Assembly (NCBI GenBank): GCA_022376515.1
Contig: WTXI01000008.1
Location: 868,001 to 932,000, forward strand
Source: Lactifluus volemus
Taxonomy: Eukaryota > Basidiomycota > Agaricomycetes > Russulales > Russulaceae
Length of the DNA stretch: 64,000 bases
Reading direction: 5' to 3'
Positions 12,003 through 24,650 of the stretch are shown here, piece by piece. The first letter of the stretch is position 1; each line of letters opens with the position of its first letter. The notes beneath the pieces are model-generated. The model saw nothing but the letters and a program-made list of their open reading frames with translations. It had not been told where the DNA came from and ran no database searches. Made by a program: the position numbers and the translations under genes.

Positions 12003-12945
12003 AAGTCAAACAAAAAGGATCATACATATGCACGCCTGTCCTTTATGTGACTGTTGAGCCTTTCTTTGCATAGAAACCGGTATTACAGGGGAACACCAAT
12101 ATTCGGTCAAGAATGGTCTACCTCATCCTCTGTTCGTTGCTTTGGACGATGTCGCGGCAGTGTCCTTGCAAATTTTGATTGTTGATAGGGGGAGATGACG
12201 GTGTGTCGTCGAACGTCTGATGAAATTAACGGGACTATTTTGATGTGCTGATATTCACCAGAGAGGACGACCATAGTGCGGTCTCTGTATGTTGGGTCCT
12301 GGGACCTATCAGCTGAAATGGTGTCGTATACCCCATAGAGGAAGCTCCAAGGAAGAATCGGAGAGAAGCGAGTGACAACTCATGAGTAGTGTATGCTGCT
12401 CGTTATAATAATTGAAACCATGAAGGATGCTGCTCAACCCAAATCTTATATCCTATCATGCCAACTTTGATGAAAACCTTCTCCGGGAGTTAACGCACCA
12501 TCTTCGGACTGTTCTCTTGTTAACGATAGCGAATGCTGCTATAAATACTGCGCTATTCTTATGACTATGCCGAGATGTATACGGTCGCGAATGCAATTGA
12601 CATTAACGAGCTCAATGTTATTAATCAGATAATCTCCAATTACGTTCGTTAATTCAAGGGATATGCACAATAATGGGTTCATCTGCTTAATGGCCTGCGC
12701 ATTCTCGAGCCCACCACGTAGCTGGCGAAACAGGGTTAGAGTGGGACGAAGTGGAGAAGTACGGATCCATTCAGGAGACGCACCCTGGCATCCCCGGTTT
12801 TTTGCTGAAACTACCTTTGAAGCTGGATGGCGAGACATGGCATCAGAGGGTATGATAAGATTCTCGGGGGAAGAACCATGGTTGGACCCATATTTATAAG
12901 GTTGTCTCCTCCTGATTCCATGGCGCCCGAGGTGTCGTTCCACCA
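12003..12945 (-). pseudogene. C2H2 zinc-finger module relic, copy 2
   Basis: Positions 12003-12200 align by eye with 15315-15510: GTCAAACAAAAAGGA, then CCTTTCTTTGCATAGAAACC and CTACCTCATC. In copy 3 the equivalent bases encode the zinc finger; here the frame is lost. Positions 12600-12945 match the distal flank of copies 1 and 3 (GGCCTGCGCATTCTCGAGCC). This is the most decayed of the three. Confidence 0.5.
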
Positions 12946-15227
12946 GCTCTCAAGGGTCGTCGCAAGCGCTCCTGAGGGCTTCTTCGTCTACAAGAGGCAA
13001 TTTGATCTTCGCGTGACGTAAGACAATAAGACAAAAGTGCCAAATTTAAAGAAGTGGACTGGTAGGCGCTTGGGGTTGAGGTCTTGCCCCATTTCATGGC
13101 GACCTCAGAGGTGGTGCCAATTCAATTGTGCGTGCGTCGCGAGACCTACACCTCTCGTACCACTCCTCATATGAAATGTGTCTGAGACATTCTTACTGGG
13201 CGGCGTGGCGCATGAAAATCTTCCAGTAGGGGTGTGACCTCATTGGGGGGCTCAAATTTCCTGGTGCAAATGACGTTGGTAGAGAGTGTGGGGTGCCCGC
13301 ATCCAGTCTGATATAGCAAGCGTTGTACTGTATGATAAACGCACCGAGAAGGGTGCGTTCAAGTTGCCGCAATAGAGCGCACGTGGATTCGGGTCACCGA
13401 CCGTGATGTGATGGTGATTGGGGTGTATCCCCCGTGATCACGCTGATGTCAGCTCCATATCATCAGAGAATGAGCTCATAGAAGCTTACACAAGTACTTC
13501 GCACGGCCAGCCTGTCGGGGATAGAACATTTCATTTCTTCGTTTCTGGAAGCGGACAATTCCCAGTCAAGCCCTTAGTAATGTTGGGAGTATGTTGCCCC
13601 ACTGGATAGCACAGAGTCCATCCAAGGGCGGCTATGAGGCCCTAGGTGAGTGATTGACCGGATTTGCACTGAATCCAGGTACATATAAAAACCTAATGAT
13701 GCTAGACAAGTACATCGCCGGCCATCACATGCATCACAGTTCGCAAGTAGTCAACAGTCTACCAAAGCAAGAGATGTCAGCATTACTTAGATGTTCCAGA
13801 ATGGTTACATGTCCTACTTGGGTATGGGCACCAGGTTTGCATCATGCCCACAATTGACCTGCCGTTTGAGTTAGTCTCACGGACTCTTTTGGTGATAGAA
13901 TTTGATGAGTGCCGGTGCCGGTGCCAGCCTAGTGATGATCGATGGTCACTGATCATGGATAGCAAGCCGCTGATCGCACAACCCCCCGGCGATCCTCGTG
14001 AGCGTAATTTGATGTAAAAAAAAAAAGCTAGCACCTATTGGGGAATCCACGTATACACGCCCACAGGGAACAATAATGGGCCTTGACACGCTGCCCGAAG
14101 CCCACAGACGCGTCCCATAATCGAGTTCGTTCGTTCGTGAGACATTGCCCAGTACATGTATGAAGATACCAAACAAGGATTCGTCGCCCAGATCCCTTAG
14201 AGGCGTCGTGCCTAGTACCGTATGCGCAAGTATGAGTCGGAAGTTTATCGAGGGGCTCAAATTGCGGGGCCTAATTAATCACGTGAGTGGCATGCCACAA
14301 AAATTGAACCTTCACTAGCTTCACTGCGTGCCTGGTCATCTTATTTGTCACCGTCAGTGTTGTTTTATGCCGTCGGTTTTTTTTCCCATGGATAACCAGG
14401 GAATTTGGGGAAGATGATCAGAAGTTGACACCCTTCTTGTCCACCTTTCCCCAACAAGAAGTGTGTTGCGGATGCTAAAAGCGGAAGTTCATGTGATCCT
14501 AGACGCCATGTTCTGACAGACGTTCTGACAGATGGGCCACATACAGGAAGAGCCCGTGAAGCAGTCGGAGGCATCACGACGCGTTTGGGAGGGGAGAAAA
14601 GGTGTGGCGCTACCTTGGGCTCGACACTTGGGTGATGAGCGACAGGTTAGCAGCTTTTCTTACTTATACACAACTCATGCCGGTGGCGCTAGGCTCATTC
14701 ACCGCTATAAACAATGTGTGCGAAGGACACGAGGCAATCACGCAGAGCTCACGGACTGGGCGATGCCTCTTCACGTGTCCGTCTCACCCCGATCCAAGTT
14801 CCGAAATTACACCGAGGCGTTTTTAGTGAGTTTGAAAAAGGAAAGTAAAATGAATGTCGCACAGAACGTGTTTACAGGTCCCATCTGTCACCAGTTTATG
14901 CCTACATCAGGTGCCTAAATACTTGAATACTAGTACGCTGTAGGTAGATTAGTACTAGTACATCGACGCAAAGAATTGTTAATACATGAAGGGTTGTCAT
15001 ACATAGCAGTCACATATAACTCTACAATTACCGCACAAACAATGCCGCCTTGGCTAAGCTAGTTCGGGTCAGAAATAGGTAGCATGTCACTGACACGCTA
15101 CAAGCAGGGGTGGAAGTGAGCAAGAACGGAAATTCTTGAGAAAAGGTTATGGACATGGCAAGTAGAAGCGAAAGGAGTCCGTTCTCATGGCGTGGCGGGA
15201 CCGGGTACTACATCATCGCGAAGGTCC
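12946..15227. other. Intergenic with decayed repeat
   Basis: Around 13.20-13.31 kb a weak inverted match to the R5 repeat is visible (CAAATGACGTTGGTAGAGAG). Otherwise I see no gene. Several short open frames are present on both strands without domains or coherent exon structure. Confidence 0.4.
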
Positions 15228-16611
15228 TTCAACACCGTCTCAAGAACAGCTTGGTGGCGTAACTTGAGATGGTTTTTGAACAAGTATTTACGCCCCTGGG
15301 ACCATTTAAAGGTCAAACAAAAAGGACAGACATTCCGCTTCAAATGCCTATCCTTTATGTGACGTGTGAGGCCTTTCTCCGCGTAGAAATAGGCATTACA
15401 GGAGGTGCACTTGAACTGGGTCGATGGGTGACCTACCTCATCGCCCTGGTTCTTTGCTTTCGGGGATGTCCGGCTGACGGCGCGCTCTTTGTAGATTTTG
15501 ACTACCGATGGGGGGGATGAAAGTGCGTATGTTGTCGAACCGTTTGGGAGGAAGCGGCGTCAGGGACAGGGCCATCATTGTGGTCACAGGACCTCCCAAG
15601 ATCTTGGCCTGGCTCTATGGAGGACCCTAGCATGAAGGCGGCCGTAGTGCGGCCATCCGCATGTTGGCTCCCAGGAGCAATCACAGCCGAGGTGGTGACG
15701 TGTACGTCATATCGGAAGTCATGGAGTCCGCCTTGCTCCAGGGATGGGTCGGAGAGAAGCGAGTGACGGCTTGCGGGAGGTGTATGCAGTTCGTTAGTTG
15801 GATCTACGAGTGGTTCATTTCCCTGGGGCTGGATGTGACTTCACTTCAGCGACCCAATCGACAAAACGTGTAAAGAGTCCTACATGGTGAATCTCCGAGT
15901 AGCGCGAATTGTCCAAGGGGTTCACGGCATTCGCAAATGAAGGGTCATGGCTAGTGCAGATGGTGTCAGATAGCCAACGAGTCCGATCAGAGCATCCTGC
16001 TGTGACATCTGCGGGATGAATGCCTGTAAGGAATGGCGACAGATTATTTTGACTTGTGGCCTAGCACGTTCGCTACTGTGTCAGTAAGAGAATAGTTCCG
16101 GAGGGTGATGCGTTACCTCCTGGAGGAGTTTCTGATGAAGGTTTCCGCCAGAGGATGTAATATGTAGATGTTGTGAAGTGGTCGCAGTGCGCTCAGGATA
16201 TGATATGGGAGTCCAGCTCCAATGGTCGTTGCATAGATCATCATGGGAGTCGGTCCGGTCAAGATCGAATCGTCTCTCGAGTTCTCTGAGCGTGCGAGCA
16301 TCAACCTATCCAATCGAAATTGTTTGTTGGCTCAATGGATATGCACAGTTACTACTAGTATGAATGAAGCTCACCTGCTCATTAGTCTGCGCATCATCAA
16401 GCCCTAGATGCTGAGGAAATGGGGATCGGCGAGTGTTCGGTAAAGTGGGCGCGAGCTGTTCAGGAAACTGATCCTGGCATTCCCAGTTTATTTCTGCAAC
16501 TGCCCCGGCCTCTGGATGGCGAGGCTCGGACATGGCATTAGAGGGGATGATCAAGGGGATGATAGGATCAACGAGAACTCGGGAGAGGAGGCCTCTACGA
16601 ACCCCATTCAA
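15228..16611 (-). pseudogene. C2H2 zinc-finger module, copy 3 (best preserved)
   Basis: On the minus strand a double finger can be read. Finger 1 is CTSCNAYFYAEKGLTRHIKD followed by RH. Finger 2 is CPFCLTFKWSQGRKYLFKNH, then LKLRH. A conserved upstream block (DHNDGPVPDAASSQTVRQ) lies in a different frame at 15502-15684, so the copy is not intact. Positions 15.8-16.6 kb match the flank of copy 1. The protein family is probably a basidiomycete-specific C2H2 protein; the function is unknown. Confidence 0.6.
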
Positions 16612-16873
16612 GGCACCGGCAAGATGGAATCAGAGTCGCTTCTTAAATACATGGGCCATGCAGTGGGCGCCGAGGTGTAGGCCAAGGGATTTGAAAGTGT
16701 CTCCAACTTGGCCACAGAATGGCCGGCTGGAATCGTTGAAACGATTTCACGGAGACGATAAGGGACAAAGGTCCACATGAAAGAAAGTTCAACTAGTAAG
16801 GTTCACCGGAGTAAAGTTCATCTGGAATGTAACAACTGGGGGGCTGGCACCCAATAGCCAAAGATGCGGCAAC

Positions 16874-16917
16874 GGTGCCGTGACTGAGGCCTAGGGAGGC
16901 CTAGGGACACGGCAACC
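16874..16917. repeat. Small hairpin with internal direct repeat
   Basis: GGTGCCGTG and CACGGCAACC can pair with one mismatch. They enclose two tandem copies of GAGGCCTAGG, which is itself partly palindromic. There is no obvious gene context. Confidence 0.5.
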
Positions 16918-17077
16918 TGAGCGGGGTTGTGCCTGTGGCTTCGGCTCGGAGCCACGAGCTCCCTCATCTTTTTTTATTCCACATATCAGAGGGATCCCTC
17001 TCGTCTGATCTATGTAGAGCCTCTACCTGAATATATACCACCTGTCGCAACGACAAGCTTCTCAGTAATCCCCTACT

Positions 17078-17662
17078 ATGGCCATTTTGCCGCCTCTTCA
17101 GCTCATACATGAACTTTTTCTCACCTGTACCCTTGTTTTCTTATACCTTGGCACACCGCGCTACCTATCTCGTACCACCGCCCATCCGGTGCCTTCCATT
17201 TCTCACGCAAATTACGTTCCAACCCGTAACCTGTTCAAGACAAGACGATCTGATCCCCCCACATATTCCACGGGGTCAGATCGCAGAACCTGTAATTTTG
17301 TCCCCATTTTACAAAACCCAGTTGACCTGGCGAAGCCGCTCCTTCATTATACTTACTCTCCAGATTCCGGGATCGCATTAAAGTTACAGCAAATACACTC
17401 CCAAAGGCTCTATCTCCCACGGACGTTTACGGCAAAGCAAAAGGGACCAGAAAATTTAGATCACAACACTTTACGTATACCAATTGCAGAGATTCCAGAA
17501 TTCACAAGGAGTAAACAAGATAGAAGCCTATTCTGGTCCCGGAGCCCGGAGCCCTGCTCTCGCTTTGTAAGACTCAGAAGAGTTCGTAAAGGCCTGCAAA
17601 CCAATTCAATATTCCGACCTCATACCTCATTGTGGACGCAGTCAAGGTCCCCACCTTTCTAA
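17078..17662 (+). other. Long open frame of uncertain reality
   Basis: This is the longest uninterrupted frame between 7 and 19 kb, at 194 codons. It has a hydrophobic start (HELFLTCTLVFLYLG), then a basic, Ser/Pro-rich body with no domain I recognise. It is not repeated elsewhere in the window. Base composition is pyrimidine-rich, which can keep a frame open by chance. I would not call it a gene without transcript support. Confidence 0.2.
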
Positions 17663-18059
17663 CTAACAAGTTGTCCAATCATTAATGCGGTATATGCGAT
17701 TTATACTCCACTTTTTTCCCCGAGGTTCTCACCCTGAGAATGAAGACATGTCGCCAGGGCCTTCTATATGGTCGCTTTTCTGAAATCCTGCCTGAAACAA
17801 CTCTTATAGTGACAGCATTCACGTCTCATCTGACAGGGTCTCACCGGACGTGGTCCCCTGGTGCGTGCGTTTGTCGTGCCACCGATCTATATTCATCACG
17901 TCGACTCGAATGTCCGTCATAGTCACGACTGTCCTATTGGACAGGACACAGTTAAACTCCGCCCTCCAGTAGCATGACAGCATGGGAACCGTGGGTCTAT
18001 TGTTCCAACTTCCAAGGACCATAATAAGAAATGCTTATCATCCACAGGACATCGTCTGT

Positions 18060-18225
18060 GGAGCTCATCGGTATATAGGGGTTCGTGTCGTCTTGGACCA
18101 TGCGGGTCTAGATTTCCTGAATGAAACATTTGAGGGCCGCGCGCCTGTTACAGTGCCAATGACGTTGGCGGAGAGCGTGGGTAGGTGCCAGGAAATGATG
18201 AGTGCGTGTTGCCCCCACAGATAAC
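18060..18225 (-). repeat. R5 repeat, inverted partial copy
   Basis: Read on the minus strand, this matches the R5 module found at 25.07, 39.03, 41.98, 47.39 and 58.76 kb. Landmarks are GGCACTGTAACAGG, then GCGGCCCTCAAATG, then ATTCAGGAAATCTAGACCCG. It marks the left edge of the repeat mosaic and is the only R5 copy in this orientation. Confidence 0.7.
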
Positions 18226-19079
18226 AGACTCCACTGCATCCAAAGGCTGATATCTGATCATAGGAAAGTGACTGGGGTCCGGATGTGCACAGAATACAGG
18301 CACATGTAAAAAAAAATCGACTCTTCAGCACGTCGTCAGACATCAAAGCCCGCAGACGGTAGTATCCAACCTGATGTCCGAAGGTGCTGATAAGCCATGG
18401 CAAGACGATGTTTAGTTAGCATGAAACTTGTGGTAGACGTCCTATTTCGTCGCGTATGGACACTGGTATGGCCCGAAGAAAGCTTGCAACACTTACAGCG
18501 CAAAACATCGGTGTTGACCTTGAAATACCCGAAGGTGGTCAAAACTGAGCCACTCACGAACAGACTGGGGTAAGCGGGACTATCCAAAAATTCAATGAAT
18601 GCTTATGGCAACCCTTGTTAGCGGTGGAAAGTAACCCCAGTTCACTTCCCGAGGCCTATTAGTACAGACCCGGGGATATCCGAGCGCGCTTGGTCGCTAG
18701 ATCAACGCGGATATGTGCGCAACGAAACCAAGTCCATGCCACGGATCTCTTAGAGCGTGGAACGCAGTATTGGATTCAAAGTAGGATTGGCTTTCCAATT
18801 GAAATCTATGAACGCGGCTTTGAGGACATGACCGCTTCATTTTCGGCGGATTCATCGTGGGCACCGGCATTGATACTGGCACTGGCAGAGAAGCACGATC
18901 CAACAACAGGTGAAACCGGAGCCGAATTGCGCAGCAAACCTCTATTACAAAAGTGTGTTAGTGTTGATTGAGAGAACCAGGCAGGGTCCACCAGGGTGAT
19001 CGTGCCACGCCGCCCACGCCGACTAAGGTTCAAGATGAGGTAAAGTTTAAGGAAATTCTATAGTAGAACACCCACAGAT

Positions 19080-19700
19080 GATTTGAGCGAATGATGAGCA
19101 TAGTTAGTTAGCGTATGTTAGGAGGGGGTGGCACGTCAGCTCATGATCGCATGATCATCGAAGTCGATAACCCCGTTTGGCCGCAGAAGAAGGCGGATAA
19201 ACGATTCGATGGATGACAAATGTGGGGTACTTCGCTCAGCAACCAAAGGAGAGGGGTCAATCAAACAAGCTTTCAGCTGGAGCCATCCATCCAGTTGTCT
19301 GTAGGGCGTCATGCGCAGTCGGTGGTCTCCGGAGTCAGTTGGATTCCTACGAGAAATATGGGATGGGGTTTCGACAGTTGGAGAACGATCAAAAGTGACA
19401 GCCCTGTAACCAAAATCTGGCTCTGGCCACAAGAGAGGCAATCGCGTGAGTAGCATTATTACGTTCAGAAACTTTAAAAAAATAGAGCAGGTCCTGTGGA
19501 CCAAAAGAGGCAATCACGTGGAGAAGCAGCTTCACACGGCCTCAATCAAGCAAGAGCTAGAGCTGGTACAGTATCAAAGAGTGACGCTCAGAGATACAAC
19601 AGTAAAATATGAGGGTATAAGCCGGATATAGCTAGGTGGTACCTTGAATCGGCGAACACCGTCGTTATTTCACATTCTACGGTCTGCTCCAAGGACTGAC
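19080..19700. repeat. R5 second half and copia-derived scar
   Basis: The motif TTAGTTAGCGTAT...GGAGGGGGTGG near 19.1 kb and CCCCGTTTGGCCGCA near 19.17 kb recur at 25.5, 39.4, 42.4 and 47.8 kb. Near 19.55 kb the string CAAGCAAGAGCTAGAGCTGG followed by TATCAAAGAGTGACGCTCAG recurs before other beta-adaptin copies. It corresponds to the borders of the copia RNase H segment kept only at 39.8 kb. Confidence 0.7.
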
Positions 19701-19750
19701 GCAGTCAAAATTCGATTTTGCCTGGCTACTAACCCTGTACCTCTGTCTAT

Positions 19751-22394
19751 TTAGAATAACCCAAGGAGATCCTCTTGTTGGCTCGACACAGCCGGCGCTA
19801 CCGTCGGCGAAGTTACCTTGCCCAACCCATCGAATGGATCTAGCGTATTGCTACTACTACTGCTAATGGGCGCGATCGGAGCACTGGGTGACATGGACGT
19901 GTTTCCAAAGATGGAAACCAAGTCGTCTAATGGGTTGGTCGATGTACCGGACAAGATGTTCTTTGCCGCGGGTTGCTGCAGTACTTGCGTAGCCGCGAGG
20001 CCCGTCGGCTGTTCCGGTGCCGGTTCGTCGTCAAAGTCGAGTAGATTTTCAGATACCTGTCCGGCGGCAACCGTTTGGAGCGCGGTCTTGGCGGAATCGG
20101 CAAGGCTATGTAGATAAGTGTCGTCAAGGCATGTATACTAGGAAGAGCAATAACTTACTCTGTCCCTCTGCGTTGCATGGATTCGGCGCCGACCCGTCCG
20201 TGGCCGATGAACGTCGCGGCCGGTTTCTGATATACGCTCGCTAAACTCGAAATTTCCTCAATCAATTCGTTGAGTAATGCAGGCGCGACGGTAGTGCGAG
20301 GCAGGGATATCGGTGGTCGATGTGCAAGAACGACAGACTATTGAAAGAGGGCATGAGAAAGAGTCCCAGATACGGGTTCTTCGCATCGCGTACCTTGGCT
20401 GCTCCCGGTCCGTTGATAGAAGACGCCAGTATATATAAGCGCGATCTCGAACATCAGGGGAATCGCAGTCCTTCGTCGCCGTGTCAAGTACACGCTGAAC
20501 TAAACCCTGAGATGTGTCAGGCTTGTATAGGAAGAGTTTCACGACCGCGGTGAGCGTCTGCAGCTGTACCTATTACATGTGTACGTGGGTCAGCGATGAC
20601 GCGCCCGAAGGTGAACGGAGCTCGCACAGAATAGGACTCCTCTGTGAATGTGTCGACGAATGTACCCAAGAGTTCGTCGGCGTTATCAATCTTGTTGGCA
20701 TATTCGCCGATGATCCAGATAAGAGACGCCTTTGCTTCGGGCTCATCTAATTCTTCTAGATTCGCACAAAGAGTAGGGATGACGCCTTCATATGTTGATG
20801 GGTATCTGCGGAAAATATCCTGAAAAACTGATATCAGCGGTAGGCTGGGCAAGTTGGCAAGGGAGAAAACCTTCATGACCACCACGGCCTCTTGCACGAC
20901 GTAGCTGACCCGGGTCGCGATAAGGTCCAACAGTACGTTGACACATCGCTCAGCACCGGCCTCTATCTTCACCGCAGCTTGACCAATGGCCTTTATGCTT
21001 CGCCTAACGAAATCGACGTCAACTTCGGAGGCATATCTACCACGTATTGTTCAGATCAGAAAAAATCGGAAGAAGGGGGTGGACGTACTCCTTCAGCTCA
21101 CTCAATAACGCGTCAACGTTGTTTTCATTTGCCAAGCGAACCATGATGTCCAGCTTTTCTACCTTGACGTACAAGGGGTCATTGTACTTGCAGAAAAAGA
21201 CCCGCATCTCATTCGAGAGAATATCGCTGCGCTTTTGTAAAAGCAAATTAATGTTTCGCAACGCAATCCACTGCACTTCTGGCGGAGAAGACAGCAGAGT
21301 CACCAGGGGTGGGGCCATTTTTCGGATCAGTTGCTTGTTGAAATCTTCACGGCTCACGTTGCGCATGTGAATCATGATTACCTGCAGGCACGTTATGCGC
21401 GTACTCCTAGGCAACAAGTATTGATGAACAGCGCACCTTGACGGCGCCGAGAACGACACTTGCGTTCACATGCTGAAACTGTGGAACCACACGTTCGCAT
21501 ATATGCTCACTTTCCTTCTCGTCTTGGGCTTCATACCGGGCCAGAGCAGACAGGATGGCAACACGACCCCACTCCGAGCACTCGTTCAGCGCGATCAGGA
21601 GCTTGTTCAAGATCGTAGACGTGATAGTGAAAATAGCAGGGTCTGACGATGAAGTGGATGCTTGCGAGGTCACCGATGTGTGAATATCTGCCAACGCAGA
21701 GACGGTGTTCGCGACGACCTTCAGGGTGGATCAGACGGTGATACGCGAATACCAGCAAAATACAAGTACCATAGGGTTGCTGTCCGAGATCATTTCGTGA
21801 AGTTGCTGCAGGAAGCCATTCTCTAACACTAGCTCCGGCTTGAGATCATATAATTTGGCAACACATATGGCGGCCGTCTTGCGCACGTAGGGATTTTCGT
21901 CGTGTAAGCACTTTTGTAGCGGGCCCGCGAGGTAATCGATAATCTTCTCCACGCGGATACAGCCCATGGTGCGAATAGCCAGCGCACGGATGAGTGGATT
22001 CTGGTCATCGGAATCTTTGACGAATGTATTCACGGCAAGGATGACTAGGTCGGGTTGTGTTTTTGCATAGTTGATGAGATAGAGATAGACCAGCTTCTTT
22101 TGCTCGATGTCTTCGGTTTGCATGTTCTTCAGGACGTCCGGAAAGAGACCACTGACATCTTGCAAGAGAGATTTCACAAATATGTTCTATCGAATGAAAA
22201 ACATGTTACGCACCCTTTCCGACGGTCATATTAGCGATGACTCGCTTTATAGCATCCTTCCGCTTGTCACGATACTCACTGTTCAGGTCCGCCCGAAGCT
22301 CGAAGTTTTCGCCTTGTTGATAGTCAACACTGATAGCATCAAAACGCCATATGACCGAACCTTTCTTTGGAGCGGCCCTGGTAAAAACGTTCAT
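19751..22394 (-). CDS. Beta-adaptin (AP-1 type), copy A, one frameshift
   Basis: Beta-adaptins are large subunits of the AP clathrin adaptors that sort cargo at the trans-Golgi and endosomes. Ten exons: 22361-22394, 22214-22312, 21770-22158, 21437-21718, 21089-21381, 20871-21036, 20628-20819, 20394-20569, 20159-20337 and 19751-20105. Introns are 48-58 nt with GT-AG ends. The trunk reads [20 protein letters not shown], then [15 protein letters not shown] and [20 protein letters not shown], a textbook adaptin N-terminus. The C-terminal part is a hinge ([17 protein letters not shown]) ending QQEDLLGLF; no ear domain, as in fungal forms of about 720 residues. The exons total 2165 nt, one short of a frame: a base is missing in exon 8 near 20404-20411, where copy C reads STDPGAEK. 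With that base the protein would have 721 residues. Confidence 0.9.
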
Positions 22395-22566
22395 GGCAGC
22401 AAGGATTGATAAAATTCAGAACGGGATTGCGCTGCCATTTCAGATCATTACATAATCAAACTTGGCTTGACGCTGGGCCACGTGTTTCACATGACTTTAA
22501 CATCATCGACGTGCTACCTCAGGCTTTGTATCAACATCGATATCGACATCATCGACATCGCCACTC

Positions 22567-22795
22567 TATTCATGCGGTGCGCGTACCTTGCCAATAACAC
22601 ACCTGCTTCACGGAGTTCACCGGTTTCCTGCATATCATCATTCTGAGAGGCTTTCTCAATGACCTGCGTATCAAGACGTTAGAACTATAAAGCTTGCGCT
22701 CACTTGGTACCCAACCTTTTCTGGCTTTCCAATAACCTTGTCCAGGCAGCTAGCCTTACCATATGTAAGTCCTCCTGGCCTCCACGGGTAACGTT
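22567..22795 (-). pseudogene. CsbD-like gene, truncated copy A
   Basis: Two exons of the CsbD-like gene (see 55959-56497) are visible: QEDLPMGKASCLDKVIGKPE and a part starting VIGKA. The first exon is missing. Beyond 22795 the sequence switches to the upstream part of the DUF6534 gene, as in copy C, but with one base fewer, so the fusion is out of frame here. It lies head-on behind beta-adaptin copy A, the same order as in the other units. Confidence 0.75.
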
Positions 22796-23089
22796 TGAGG
22801 AATCGGAGGCAAGCCTGAGGCTGACATATTATGGCGGAGAGGGCGAACTGCGTGGGTCAAAATGTATGTCTACCCGATTAACTGATTAAAGGGTAGGGTG
22901 TCCTGGTCGCTCGACTGTCTAACATCCCGGCAACATATAACTTAGCAGAAACGAAACGAGGATGACTCGGCGTTTGAGTTCAACTTGAGCTTTTCGGCCA
23001 TATCACGATTTTATGCCAGTGTGCCTGTCCGTCATTCGTCTAACAATCAAAACCAAAAAATTGACATGTCGTGGGATGCCAGTGTTCAA

Positions 23090-23765
23090 GTTGACGTCAC
23101 AAGAGGGGCTGGACCTCAGATCTCAGCTGATTCATGATGCTATCGCCAGTGAACATTGCTAGAGGTCATCGATGTACTAAACCAGTTTGGTTGTATATGA
23201 TAACTTGAATGGATAACAAACGTAAGGGCATCACGCTCGTGGCCGGCATTTACTTAGTGTCTGACCAGAGCTGGCCCCATGGGGGCGACGCCACACGCCA
23301 CATGAATATGAAGATTCCCAGTCGCACTCGGAGGACCCTCATCAAGGTCATCCAGCGGATTCTCTATGACCTTCGCTGCGGCATTATTCCTGACGACGTT
23401 CTGACGTTGCCAACAGCCGTGGATCGAGCCTTGGTCCTCCTTCGCAATCATTCTGGGTCAAGAAATTGCCTCGAAGACCAGATTGCTGAACACGCGCTTG
23501 GTGGCGACCCTTGTTCGTCGGGGCCAGAAATCTCGTCGATGGCACTTTACGCCAAAAGAGTCCGAGTCTTCGCCGGGATATCTTGTGAGTCGTCTTGTTG
23601 CCTAACTCCGACCCATGCGGCTCCCGTGGGCCGAGATGGGTTTCCTTATACCGATATATTATACTGTATAGTACGTATCATACTGTATACTAGTATGCCG
23701 TGGATGATTGATGAACTAATTACATATCGACTCTGGTATGACCCCAGGCCTCAGATGGCATGAGA
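23090..23765 (+). repeat. R3 repeat module, copy 1
   Basis: This module recurs at 40.14-40.73 and 45.42-46.03 kb. All three contain an open stretch reading GIYLVSDQ.WPH.GDA and a later LTLP, but the frames differ between copies through small indels. I do not recognise the protein. It follows the CsbD copy in units 1 and 4 and directly follows the copia relic in unit 3. It could be a gene fragment or part of a transposable element. Confidence 0.65.
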
Positions 23766-23849
23766 ATGACTTATTCCCCAACTGGTGTATCCATGATGGC
23801 AAAGGAATGACAGTAACCTTTGTGACATAATAAATGAACACCACCAGTC

Positions 23850-24190
23850 AAGGACAATGTTTCAGGCTTATTAGGGTGTGTGAGAGGGTTAGAGATGAGA
23901 GGAGTGCTCAGGTAGGAGAGTAACAGAAGTCAATTGAGGTTAAAGCCAAAGCTGGGGTACAAGCTACCAGCTAAGGCCTACACCACTAATTCTTGTATCA
24001 AAAGAGGCACAACAATACAAAGTATCCAAGACAATAACAATTCAAGAAAAATAGCAAGCCAAGACAACAACAGTTACAACTTACAACACACTGGCAAGAA
24101 GGTGATACAACAAGGGAAAGATGTCATCAGGGAAGGGTAAGCATACTGTGAATGATAAGGTCCAATGTGTCCTCATTCAGCCTCTCAGCA
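23850..24190. repeat. LTR-like repeat related to 37.58-37.90 kb
   Basis: The shared core is AAGCTGGGGTACAAGCTACC followed by AGCT.AGGCCTAC, at 23.95 and 37.69 kb. Both copies start with a TATTAGGG-like box and run into a region rich in ACAATA. Both are followed by the R4 module. They are probably the ends of related LTR elements, but I could not fix the boundaries. Confidence 0.5.
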
Positions 24191-24650
24191 TACACAGGTT
24201 CACCCATGCTGATCCCTAAGAAGCGGAAGTAGTAGGGATTGTGGACCATACTACGGATGCCATTGAAGACGGTTCCCCGGGCTCGACAACACGGTAAGTA
24301 TCCATATTGTTGTTCTTAAAGAGACGTACTGCACCTCATCTCCCCTGCAGAATCCGGTTTCGCAGTACCTGTCTTCGAGCAAGGGGCTCCGAGCCACAGC
24401 TCGACCCAAGGGAGTAGCAAAAGCCAGGAGTGCTAAAACGGTTGTATCTCATCAGCATCTGTCACACCGAGGTCAGAGGATGACTTGCAAGCATGGCCCA
24501 GGGCTAGTAGAAAAATGGGAAGGATTGGAGTAAAATGCATGAGTCGAATGTGAAGATTTAGAGAACACAAAATTCGAGGAGAGCCTGAGGGCGGTAGGAC
24601 TCGGAGGAGAAGTGTCAACTAGCACCAGGAAATTTTTATTCGGCTTTAAA
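24190..24650 (+). repeat. R4 repeat module, copy 1
   Basis: Four copies occur: here, 38.19-38.66, 41.34-41.76 and 46.59-47.05 kb. In the three later copies one frame stays open and similar, reading QNPVSQYLS.SKGLRA, then RPKG.AKARSAKK and, in two copies, EDDLQA or EDNLQA before a stop. An upstream GTAAGTAT...CTGCAG pair looks like an intron. It may be the last exon of an unidentified gene carried inside the unit. Confidence 0.6.

Noticed and set aside
17078..17662. 194-codon frame as a real gene
   Set aside because: No domain, no repeat elsewhere, pyrimidine-rich and basic without structure. Kept only as a low-confidence note.
23209..23763. 184-codon frame in R3 as a conserved protein gene
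   Set aside because: The three copies are similar in DNA but the open frame shifts between copies, so the frame is not being kept.
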